From: Sanguinoderma infundibulare
Lineage: Eukaryota; Basidiomycota; Agaricomycetes; Polyporales; Polyporaceae
Assembly (NCBI GenBank): GCA_032821775.1
Contig: JAVLRN010000006.1
Coordinates: 868,001-932,000, forward strand
Direction of reading: 5' to 3'
Length of the DNA stretch: 64,000 nucleotides
Made by a program: the position numbers and the translations under genes. Below, in pieces: positions 45,061 to 54,960 of the stretch. Within the stretch, counting starts at the first letter, position 1, and each line of letters opens with the position of its first letter. The notes beneath the pieces were generated by a model. It was not told where the DNA came from, did no database searches, and saw only the letters and a list, made by a program, of their open reading frames with translations.

Positions 45061-47559
45061 CTATGTGCGGACAAGGAACCGTGATAGCGCGCCTTGGATG
45101 ACGATCTTCTTCATGATGGTCGGTTCTGGTGCTATAGGAAGGACAACGTGAATACGCCTGATCCCAGTCCTCATGCGGAGCAAATATGACTTACGATCCG
45201 TGAGGTTCTCCTCCTTCACCTTCCGCTTGATGCTGTCCATGACCTCGCTCACCGCCGAGCGATCAAGGTCGTTTCGCGCCTTCATCAGCGCCTCCACGAA
45301 CTGTATGCAGGGACCATGCGCCTTCGCGAACGACCAGTACGACAGGAACGCCAAGCTCTTGGACGCCTCCAGCATCGACAGCACCTGGTCGAGGACCTCC
45401 ATCTGCGGCTCGAGCTCCTTCATCTTCTTGTACGTCCCGAAGAACTGGTACGCGTCGTTGATGTCCTGCCGGATCCGCTCCGTCGCGGCGGGCATGTTCA
45501 GCTTCGGGCCGTTGGCGAGCGCGGTGAGGTACGTGACGAGGTAGGTGTCGAGCAGGTCCTCGACGAGCACCTCGAACAGCGACTCGTTCAGGTACGTCTG
45601 GTAGTCGGACATGTAGTCCCGCATCGTCTCCACGATCTGCGCGTGCGTGCCGTCGTACCACGCCGGCGCGAAGAGCTGCTTGACGGCCGGGCGGAGGTCG
45701 TTGAAGATGATGTTGATCAGCGTCTGGGTGTATTTCTTGGCGACGTCGAGGTAGCCGTCGAGCGCGTCGTTGAGTCGGTCGTGGATCGGCGCGCGGTACT
45801 TGTCGGACACGAGCGGCTCGATGCGCGCGGAGAGCGCCTCGGTGAAGTCGGCGGACTTGATCTGGTCGTTGGCGAGCGCGATGCAGTACTCGACGAGCCC
45901 GCCCGGGACCTCATCCGGCTTCTCGGTGTGTTTCTTGTACTCGGTGTCGACGAGCTTCACCCAGCGGTCCTGCACGGAACGCATGACGCGGTTGACCTCC
46001 TCGACCGCGCGCGCAAGGACGAGGCCCTGGTTCGAGTCGAGCGCGAGGTCGACCTGTTGGTTGACCATGTCGAGAAAGATGACCGTACCGGACGTCGTGT
46101 AGAGGCCGTCGGCGCTGATCTCTGGAGGCTCCTCGCGCGCAGTGAATGCGGCGACCTCGGTGCGCATGAGGTTCCCAGACCACTCGTCGAGCTTCTTGAC
46201 GATGAGCTGGAGGTAGTCTTCGATGAGCGACTGCTCCTTGCCCTCGAGGAGCGGCGGCTCAAGGAGCTCTGGGGCGATGTTGAGCTCGCGCATGCTCTTC
46301 TTGTACTCCTTGATCCATGCGTGCAATGTGAGCAGCGCGCTAGCCTCGGGCTCGGCCTTGAGGAGGCGGTTGAGGGTGTTGTTGAGTGCTTTGTGGTATT
46401 CGCGCACGAAGGTAGACCAGATGTCGTATGAGGGAGGGAAACAGGGGACGACGTCGCTCTCGATGCGAATGAGGTCTTTGTAGATGAATACAAGGTCGTC
46501 AAGAAACCCGGCGGCGTCTCGTTCGTTCGCAGTGTACACCTCGTCGAACTTGGCCTGGATAGAGTCTGTGATGCACTTCATGACCTTGGAACGGTAGTGC
46601 TTGATCACGCGGGCGTCGGCCTGCATCGATCTGAACTTGGACGCGGCATCCATCTTCCCTGCCTTCTTGACGAGCTTGATGGCGATAGCCTGCGCGGCGG
46701 GGTGTAGGGTCAGCATTGCCCTCGGACTGCGCGGGAGTTGACGATGGATTCGAGGAAGGAAAGTGCTGAAACCCTCCAAGGGCAGCATATATGCGCATAC
46801 ACGCACCTTCTCATCTCCCCTTGCTTCCATCTCGACGACCTTCATCAAGCGGACGATCACGTCCGGGTTCCCCGCTCGCACGATGGGGAGGATGTTCTTC
46901 GCCAGCTCCAAAACATACTCGTCGAAAGCTTCGATGAGGTGGGTCAGTCGCTCGAACCAACGCGTGAGGGTATTGCGGGTGTCGGTGGAGGACTTCTTCG
47001 CCTGGTGCATGGTCTGGTTACGGAACGCTTCGAGTCGGTTGAGCTGGAAATGTATTCGGAGGAGGTTGGGAGCGGGGCCGAGGATATCGTTGCTGTCGTC
47101 GACGAGCATCTGCTCGAGCAATTCGAGTTTTGAGTTCATCTCGAGGAGGTTGTTCACCATCTCCTCCGTCTGCTCGAAGTTACGGTGTACCATCGAGACC
47201 TGGAAACGTACACGCATATGCTAAGCATTACACCATCATGCGGCAACAAACTAGACTAGAATGCGCACTCTGCTTATCTGGTCAAACGTCGAGACGACGT
47301 AGGCAGGGTCGCTGCACATCTTGTCGACGGTCTCCATCTCGTCCTTGATGCTCTGCACGTTATTCCGCGTCCCGAACAGCTTTCTGAGGCCATCCCGCGT
47401 CGCGTCCAGCTGCTCCTTCACCCCGCTCCGGAGCCGCGCGTCGATGGAGGCCTTCTCCTTCTCGAGTTTCTTGCGAAAGGCTGAGACTTTGGCGAGGTCG
47501 TCCGGAGACTGTAAGTATTCGCCGACGGCCTGGGCAGCTGAGATCGTAGGGGCAGCCAT
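45061..47559 (-). CDS. SEC6: exocyst complex subunit Sec6 (749 aa)
   Basis: Four exons: 47269-47559, 46807-47199, 45195-46689 and 45061-45131; introns 69, 117 and 63 bp; total 750 codons, close to the usual Sec6/EXOC3 length. Sec6 is a helical-rod subunit of the exocyst that tethers secretory vesicles at growing tips. Supporting blocks: the N-terminal coiled-coil region (KVSAFRKKLEKEKASIDARL), FDQISRVSMVHRNFEQTEEM across the first splice, TRWFERLTHLIEAFDEYVLE, VVPCFPPSYDIWSTFVREYH, and the C-terminal DLLDTYLVTYLTAL and INDAYQFFGTYKKMKELEPQ. The last exon adds TIMKKIVIQGALSRFLVRT. It converges with QNS1 (stops 172 bp apart). Confidence is high for the family and slightly lower for the last splice. 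Confidence 0.93.
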
Positions 47560-48192
47560 GATAATAGAATGGAAGAAACAAGGTGTCGGACGATGGTTAT
47601 TTTATAGTCGCAGTCGGTAGTATATTTGCATTGTTGATCGAGGGGGAGGTCGAGACAATAGTCGTCGGGAATGGCACTGGCAGTTGCAGCCTGCGTTTGG
47701 CGGTGACGCGCCGCCCGCCCGATCTGATCGCAAGATACTCTGCCGCCAGCCAAACCGTCTTATATATGTCAGGACTGTGCATTAGCGAAGTGGCTTGCAA
47801 TTCATACGTATGCGCTGCGGCCCAGAGACGGAAAGCATCTAAAATACCCGTCACCTCCTAGGTGCTAAGTAGTACTCCTTGAATCAAGATCTTCATGGTA
47901 AGTACGCCCGATTTTGTCTTAATGACGAACGTAGCTGGTGTGCTTGTTGATGCACCGACTCGGACTCAAACCGCACTAGCTATGCTCACAATAAATACCG
48001 GCGACTGTTACTTACGTCGCAGCCGCATGCAGGACAGACACCCCAAGCATAGCACGACGGAGTTTCACTGAGAATCGAGAGGACAATATAAGCATAGTTT
48101 TGTGGTCATATGGTAAAGCAAAGGGGTTAAGTGGCATAGTCCATAGGAGGGTCCACGCACGGCGCATGCCCCACTCGGAAGGAACGTTTGGT
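47560..48192. other. SEC6 upstream region, no gene seen
   Basis: It lies between the SEC6 start and the 3' end of the next minus-strand gene. No coding region; promoter motifs not defended. Confidence 0.45.
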
Positions 48193-48887
48193 TTAGTAGA
48201 TGACGCCGCCAGCATACCCGAGCCCGCCAAATCCAGCACCATACCCAGCACTGAATCCGCCGTACCCAGCAGCACCGTACGCCCCATAGGCAGCGCCGCC
48301 CCATCCCCCATATCCGATCTACCGAAAGGGAGGTAAAGACATGAGGGTTAATCAAGAAGATAACGAGGATAACAGAATGGGCTCACCCCGGCGCCATAGC
48401 CAACTGCGATTAGGGACAAGGGGTCAGCAATCAGCAAGTAGGAACTACAATTACGAGCGGGTGGACGAGGGCTCTTACCGGCACCGAGCACTGTGGAAGC
48501 GACCGATCAGCAAGAGGTCATGGATTAATGTTCGGGGTCCTAACCTGGAGCAACGACCGGCTGGACGACTGGTACAATGGGAATTACAGGGCGAACGATG
48601 GGCACGACAGGGATGACCTGCAAAACGGGTTGGACGACCGGCACGAAGGGCTGGGCGACCGGAACAACAGGCTGAACGACTGGGGCAACTGGGACGACAG
48701 GCGCGACGGGTTGGACAACTGGAGCGACGGGAGTAACAGGAGTGACTGGGGTGATAGGGACGACCGGCTCGACGATGGGCTGAACGACTGGAGGGACAAC
48801 ACCTGGGCCGACGATAGTGGCATGGGTAGGGCCGGAGAGAGCGAAGAGGCTCAGAAAGGAGACGAAAAGGAAAGGAAAGGCAGTCAT
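48193..48887 (-). CDS. small predicted secreted protein with Val/Pro and Gly/Tyr blocks (165 aa)
   Basis: Four exons: 48545-48887, 48479-48490 (12 nt), 48387-48403 (17 nt) and 48193-48318; introns 54, 75 and 68 bp; total 166 codons. Residues 1-23 form a clear signal peptide (MTAFPFLFVSFLSLFALSGPTHA). Residues about 24-115 are almost only Val, Pro, Ala, Gln and Ile, with Pro about every third position (VVQPVAPVVPVAPVVQPVV). Residues about 119-165 are Gly/Tyr/Ala-rich (GYGGWGGAAYGAYGAAGYGG) and end GGVIY. There is no Cys and no Lys and almost no charge, so it is not a hydrophobin or a cysteine-rich effector. The composition resembles elastin- or silk-like structural proteins. A cell-wall or extracellular matrix role is inferred only. 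Confidence 0.8.
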
Positions 48888-50147
48888 GGTGACGACTGTG
48901 GCGACCGGGACGAACACTGTTCTTTGGAAGGAGAAGGGAATTGCTTGCCGTTAGCTGAGCGTGGTCGGGGTGGGGACGCGAGAGGGAGACACTTACTGAA
49001 AGAGTGGATGTGCAAGATGCTGGAGAATCGTCGCCGTGGATGGACCGCTCTTATAGACGGTTCAGGATATGTCCACATTGAGGTTAGCTGAGCTTGCGTC
49101 ACCATTGCGGGAGCACAATCACCGCAGACGTCTACCCACACCGAACAACATGAGCCCGGCATTGGTCCTTATCCGACGGTGATATTTCCCAGCGAAACGC
49201 GACCGTAGATATCCGACTTGCGTTGAGGCGACTAGATGCGCCGGGTGTCTCTCCTCCGAGCTTGCTGTCATCGTGAATTGAAACCTCACAATGTTTAGAG
49301 CAGAGACGTGCCTGAAAACGGCAGAATATTTGACTAAGCAGGCATCGCTGGGCTCACGAAGAAGGCTATACTCACCGGTCTGATATTGCGAAAACAGGCC
49401 AGGCCGTGCTTCCGAGCATCTACGACGACGTGTCAGGGGTATTGAACAATCAAACGTCCTAAGGATATTCTAGAGGCAGGAACAAACCCCCTCTACAGCA
49501 AACCGTCGGCTACTTTCAGCTCGAAGTCAATCGGGCCCGACAGAGCTGGACACTGTAAGTGGAAAGAACGAAGCCCAAGTTGAAGGAGTTTCTCATCGAG
49601 TGGCTGACATGTCATCTGCAGTCGACAACTTGTCAATAGGGTCAAAGTGGTGGCTGTCTTTCGCAGGAACGCACCGGTGAGCTTCATCGGTCATGCTTGA
49701 GCCGCGATCATAACCAAATTCGACCTTCACGTTATAATGAGCCCTCAGGTCATGATGCGGGCAGCACGGAGTTTCGCCTCGTACGAACCTGACCGGTTGT
49801 TGGGGGTCAGGGTGAGATTGACAGCAGTCCGGAGCTGCAAACATACCGGATCGCGACGACAGGACCCCAAATATCCCACCCAGCAACGGTTCAGGAAACG
49901 AAAACGAACGATTGGCTCCGCGCATGGGCAAGGCACATCCGAAGAACACGACATGCGCTCGTGGGGCGCGTGTATCTGGCATATGCATTGGACAATCAGC
50001 GGGCGGCGTACATGCATAGCATGACATACGGCGGGCCGAGTGCTATGCGTGAATCTATCGCAATGTATAATGCTTGATTGATACTGAAACACAATACTCA
50101 ACACAGCAAGATGTATACTGCCAATTCGCGTTCGTTCTCCCCAGACA
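48888..50147. other. gene-free stretch between the secreted-protein gene and MMS2
   Basis: Contains the promoter of the secreted-protein gene and the 3' flank of MMS2. A minus-strand open frame at 49593-50027 (144 codons) has no recognisable features and I do not call it. Confidence 0.45.
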
Positions 50148-50753
50148 TCACGAGAAAGTGCTGCCCTCCGGGGGCTGGGGGAGTTTGCGGTTGTTGAACG
50201 AAGCCATCTCCCTGCAGACTGATGTGAGCACGGGATCCATGTTGACAGAACCTTAGTGTATACCTCCGAATCTCCACAAGGACGGTCTCGATACTGTGGT
50301 TCCTGTTCCAATGTGCGAGCACGGGCAACTTGGAGGGAACGACCGTGCCGTCCGTTTGGCTGACGAACGGGAGATTTACGCGGGAAATGAACTGGACAGA
50401 GGGTGGTGCGTCTGGGTAGCTCTCGCCACAGGTGATCTTGAGACTGTAAATGCGGTTCTCGTGGACGGTCTAGTAAGTGAGCGCGACGTATGCGGTGAGT
50501 TGCGATAGCACCGATCGCGCCATGGAAGAAAGCAATGGGATACTCACATGCCCTGGGCCAATGATTGTGCCGTTCCAGTGGCTCATCATGATATCGTCTC
50601 CATCCTCGAGACCATACGAGCAGGAGCCGTCGCCGATGCCCTTCTCGCCCTTCTCGAGCTCCTCGAGCAGACGGAAGTTACGCGGGACTGACCCACAGAG
50701 TCAGTATGGTTGGTTTTTGTTGGACGAGGGCAAGAGCACGCACCCTTTGCCAT
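50148..50753 (-). CDS. MMS2: ubiquitin-conjugating enzyme variant Mms2/Uev1 (139 aa)
   Basis: Four exons: 50744-50753 (10 nt), 50548-50687, 50264-50469 and 50148-50211; introns 56, 78 and 52 bp; total 140 codons (yeast Mms2 is 137 aa). The protein starts [20 protein letters not shown] and contains [45 protein letters not shown] and the C-terminal [11 protein letters not shown], all typical of Mms2/Uev1. The E2 active-site cysteine is absent, as expected for a variant. With Ubc13 it forms the E2 that builds Lys63-linked ubiquitin chains in DNA-damage tolerance and endosomal sorting. It is transcribed divergently from HSE1. Confidence 0.95.
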
Positions 50754-51007
50754 GGTGGAGGGGATGAAGAGGGTGTATTCGACTGGGTGGCTGAATGCGC
50801 GTGCTTTGGGCCGCCTGCAGCTGGCAAGTGGCGCGTGCCAAATCGAGGACACGGCAAAGGCCGGGCCGTCATCGCCTCCCCGTAGAGACCTCTGCTCATC
50901 ATCCTCCTCGCTCCATCGCGCAGTCGTCAACGCAGCCCTGTCTACGTCTCTTCCTTCTCCTTCCACCTCGACTCACCCATCGCACCCCACACCGCGCACG
51001 CCAGATC
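50754..51007. promoter_or_regulatory. shared divergent promoter of MMS2 and HSE1 (254 bp)
   Basis: The two start codons are 254 bp apart in opposite directions, so regulatory elements are probably shared. The right half is C/T-rich on the plus strand, as in many fungal 5' leaders. Confidence 0.6.
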
Positions 51008-54000
51008 ATGTTCAGGGGCGGTCAAGCCAATCCATACGATGAGATCGTCGGTGAGTCGTCGCAATTGCCGATAATACGGAGCTTGTCCAGGCGTCTCTCA
51101 ACACTGTTCTCCTTCTTTAGCCAAGACCACGGATGAAAACTTGACGAGCGAGAACTGGGAGCTGATTCTGAACCTGTGCGATAAGGTGCAGGAGGAGGGC
51201 GAGCAGGGGTGAGTACCGACCAATGGTGCCATGCTGCGTCCAGCGTTGTCCTCAATGTCCTTCCCAACACAGCTCGCGGAATGTGATTGCTGCGGCGCTG
51301 AAGCGTCTGGCGCACCGCAACCCCAATGTCCAGCTGTATACCCTCACGTTAGTCGAAGCATTGTCCAAGAACCTCGGTGTCGAAATACATCGAGAGATCG
51401 CGTCTCGCGCATTCACGCAGGCTTTGGAAAAGCTGGTTACCGATCGGGTGCGTGGTTAATCCCTACCGACAGCACGGGCACGTCTCAAACTGGCGTGTGC
51501 GTTGGACAGACGACGCATGACAAGGTCCGAAAGCGTGTCTTGAGTTTGGTGGCCATTTGGTCCGCCGAGTTCCGGGACCAATCGTCTCTTGAGTTGATGG
51601 AGGAGTGCCATGAGAACCTCAAGTCGAAAGGTGCGACTGAAGTAATCTATTCGGTACGCATTTGGGTACTAAATGATTGTGCTTAGGATACAAGTTCGAG
51701 ACTCCAAACGAGCCCCCTCCGCCGGATGTTGACGATGAGGTCCGGCGCCGTGAGGAGGAAGAGCTTCAGCGCGTGTTGGAGCTCTCTATGCGCGACAAGG
51801 GAGGTCGTTCTCAATGGGAGTCATATTCGCTCGCGTCGTCGAGTGGCGCTGGCGGATCTGGGGCAGGAAGCTCCAGACAGGCGGCGTCATCTGCAAGTCT
51901 CCCTGCAGGTTCCTCTAGCTCTCCATCGCAGGCCGCACCCTCATCCCAACCTTCTCAGCCGCCACCTACATATGGCGGCTACGTCCCTTCAGCAGCAATT
52001 CCTGCTGTCGCCGCCGTCGAATCCCATCAATCCCCGGCGAGCGTCCCTGTTTCAAGCGCCACTGTCGCCAGCTCTTCCCCGGTCTCCACCCATTCAGCGC
52101 AGGACAGCATCCCCGTCGTGACCCGTGTCCGCGCTGTGCACCATTTTGAACCGACAGAGCCCGGAGAGCTAGGATTCGAGAAGGGTGATATCATCAAGGT
52201 TGTCGATCGCAACTACAAGGACTGGTGGAGAGGTCAGCTGAAAGGACGGACGGGTATCTTCCCCGTCAATTATGTTGTATGTGCGAATCGTCCGCTCAAG
52301 CGACTATATGCTCAGCCACCATCCCTTAGGAACCCTTACCGGAACCCACTGCTGCGGAGATTGCTCGTGAAGCTGAGCAGGAGGCGGCTGTCTTCTCCCA
52401 AGCAGCGAATGTTGACCGTCTACTCATGATGCTTCGTAACATGGATCCTGCAAAGGACAACCTCGCAGATAACGAGGAGATCCAGGTTTGTGCATCATTT
52501 GTGCCCTTCTCGTCTATCAACGTTCACGTATTTGCGTAGGAATTGTATCGGTCCTGCATGTCGCTCCGTCCAAAGATTGTGAAGTTGATCGATAAGTACT
52601 CTCAGAAGCGAGGTAAGAACGACGCATCGTGACAGCAATGAGTCTCATCGAAGCTTCTACAGCCGATCTCGTTTCCATGAATGAGACGTTTGTAAGAGCG
52701 CGGTCTATCTTTGATAGAATGATGGAGGAAAGCCTGGCACGGCACACAGGTGGTGCGTAGCTCGTTCTTCGTACCGTTCAGCCAACATGCTAACACAAGT
52801 ATAGTCTACGATGGCCGACCAGCGTATGTGCAGAATCCCAGCCAGCCCTACATCGTTCGGCCGGATTCTCGCGGTCGTCAAGAGTATCTGCCTCAAGCAG
52901 GACCTCAAATGGCTCCCGGCGGGCCTCAACAATACGGTTGGAACCCGACTTTGTACGACCAGCCTGGATACAATGCTTATCCTGCTGCCGCGGCTGCCTA
53001 TCCTCCTGGAGCGGAGGGTCACTATCCGGGAGCTCAACCGCCCTATGGCGATCCCAACGCTTATGGTGCACACCAGCAACCTCCGTATGCTCAACCACCA
53101 CAGGGCTATCCTGGTCAAGGCCCTGCTCCGTATGGCGCGCCTCCTGCAGAGCAACAAGGTTACCCTGTCGTCGGTCAGCATCAGGCCCCGCACGCTGGTT
53201 CTGGCCCTCACCCTGGCCCCGGACCACAGCCCGGTCCTGGTGTTCAGCCTCAACCTGGTCTTGGTCCTCAGCCTGGTCTTGGTCCTCAGGCAGGTCAACC
53301 TGGTGCAGGGCCTCAGCCTGCCATTCAGCCCGAGGCGGTTCATGGCTTCCCCCAGGCTACAGCCGCGCCAGACTACCATGTCCAAGGATTCCCTCAGCAT
53401 GGCGCTCAGCTTGAACCTCATCCTCAGGCATATCCCGGACCCCAGGCCGCGGTGCAGCCCGAGCAGCGGCCTCAGCTCCAGGCGCAGCAGCAGCAGCAGC
53501 AACCTCAGCCCCAGGCGCAGCAGCAGCCTCAACCACAAGTTCAACCTCATGTGGAACCACAACCCGAGCCTCACGCTCAGGCCCAGCCCCAGCAGGAACC
53601 TCAACTGGCGGCCCAACAGCAGCCAGCGCAGCAGCATGCGACGCTGGTTTCTCAGCAGAGCGGCCCACCTTATGTCTACGATCCGAACGTGACCTATGAA
53701 GAGCCGAACGTCCAAGCGTGGGCTCAGTACTACGCGCAAGGCGGCACCGATCCCACCGGCTCCGTCTTCTTCTTCTCCGTGCCCGGCGTGAAGGAGGGTC
53801 CACCACCCCCCGCCCGTACACAGTCCATGGACTCGACCGCGTCACAGGACGGCGGCCAGGTGGCGCAGACGGCGCCACTGAGCCTCCACAACACGCAGCA
53901 CGGGGAGCAGCCGCAGCAGGCGGTCACCGATGCGTACGGAGCGTCCCCTTACGCGCACGCCGATCCGGCCGCTACTGCGGGAGAAGGCCCTCCCGCGACC

Positions 54001-54111
54001 GGCCAGGCGTACTACGGGTTGGAGGGCCAGTTTGCGGGGATGGGCATCAGCGGAGGCGGGCCGCAGAGCGGGCAGGCTGTGGGTCCGCAGGGGGTGGGCG
54101 CGACGGCGTGA
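51008..54111 (+). CDS. HSE1: ESCRT-0 subunit Hse1 (VHS-UIM-SH3-GAT) with a long Gln/Pro tail (880 aa)
   Basis: Nine exons: 51008-51050, 51121-51208, 51273-51447, 51510-51630, 51687-52276, 52330-52485, 52540-52612, 52663-52752 and 52805-54111, totalling 881 codons. The VHS domain spans about residues 1-150 (TSENWELILNLCDKVQEEGE, NVIAAALKRLAHRNPNVQLY, LEKLVTDR). A UIM lies at about 165-182 (EEELQRVLELSMRDK). The SH3 domain is about 286-342 (VRAVHHFEPTEPGELGFEKG .. WWRGQLKGRTGIFPVNYVEP). A GAT-like helical region follows (ELYRSCMSLRPKIVKLI). Residues about 446-880 are one Pro/Gln/Gly-rich exon with poly-Gln runs, making the protein nearly twice the yeast length. With Vps27, Hse1 captures ubiquitinated cargo on endosomes. 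The tail is variable in fungi and probably disordered. Confidence 0.94.
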
Positions 54112-54512
54112 GTGGAGTTTTGTGAGCTGCGGTAGTTACGGTGGGACTTGCCTCGGACGGTATTAGTTTTGCAGTTGTGCTATGCAACGTGAGCTCGAAT
54201 CTTAGTTTATGTCGTTGAGTTGGCCTTTGGAGTACGTTCTCCCGCTGAAGTAGGAAGATCAACGAGTACTAGTACGAGTTTATAACTGTGACCGCGAGAC
54301 CGGCGCGCGGCTGCTTCCCAGAATTGCCGACCTTGATCTCGGGGCACGATTATTTGCCTATCGTCAGAGTACACGAAAATATTTCTCGTGTGGCCACAAT
54401 CGCGAAGGTTAGTCTCCTCTTAATGATCTTAGTGATGGCGGTTATACGCTAAGTAGCAAGGACAAGCTGACGGTCCAATTCCACATTGGCATTAACCACT
54501 AGGTCCTGTAAC
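54112..54512. other. intergenic, HSE1 3' flank
   Basis: Lies between the HSE1 stop and the tRNA terminator. No coding region is recognised. Confidence 0.5.
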
Positions 54513-54517
54513 AAAAA
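54513..54517 (-). terminator. RNA polymerase III terminator of the tRNA gene
   Basis: A run of five T on the minus strand, 20 bases past the 3' end of the tRNA, fits a Pol III stop signal. Confidence 0.7.
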
Positions 54518-54537
54518 TTCGTGAGCCGTTCTGGAAA

Positions 54538-54640
54538 TGCTCGGAGTGAGGATCGAACTCACGACCTCAGGATTGCCCACTAAGAAAGTGGTCATACTTG
54601 CGTATGAGACCTGCGCTCTAACCAGCTGAGCCATCCAAGC
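54538..54640 (-). tRNA. tRNA-Met (CAT), elongator type, with a 29-nt intron
   Basis: The acceptor stem GCTTGGA / TCCGAGC pairs with one T-G wobble and discriminator A. The D arm is GCTCAGCTGGTTAGAGC, the anticodon stem CAGGT / TCCTG and the loop CTCATAA with anticodon CAT. The T arm is GTGAGTTCGATCCTCAC. The intron (54574-54602) sits one base 3' of the anticodon, the standard eukaryotic position. The mature length is 74 nt. The stem, including its unpaired T-T position next to the loop, resembles elongator rather than initiator tRNA-Met. Confidence 0.93.
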
Positions 54641-54960
54641 ACACTCTTTCGGCGTAATGTAACTGTATATAAAAAGCATTGGGGCGTGCTATGTCGTCAT
54701 GAGGAGGAGTACGGGGCCCGGAACGGACTTGTTGCGACTGACAGTGGCGAGTGCCACGAGGAGCAAGGAATGCTGATTCGCGTCGCTCCTTGGCTCTTCG
54801 ACCTCCATCTTCTCCCGGAGGCAGCAGGCTCATGCCCACCTTCGATATTTCATCTTTAGCCAAACCGACGCCACTCTCGCAAACACATTGGGACCTCGTG
54901 CATCCGCCTGTCGCAGGATAACATCGTCCTCCTATCGCTCGCCCGAACCACTCTCCCTGG
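54641..54960. other. intergenic, tRNA 5' flank and upstream region of the anoctamin-like gene
   Basis: No coding region can be supported. A short upstream exon of the next gene cannot be excluded. Confidence 0.4.

Noticed and set aside
45316..46431. 371-codon open frame on the plus strand
   Set aside because: Antisense to the large SEC6 exon; Arg/Leu/Val-rich with no domain, typical of a shadow frame.
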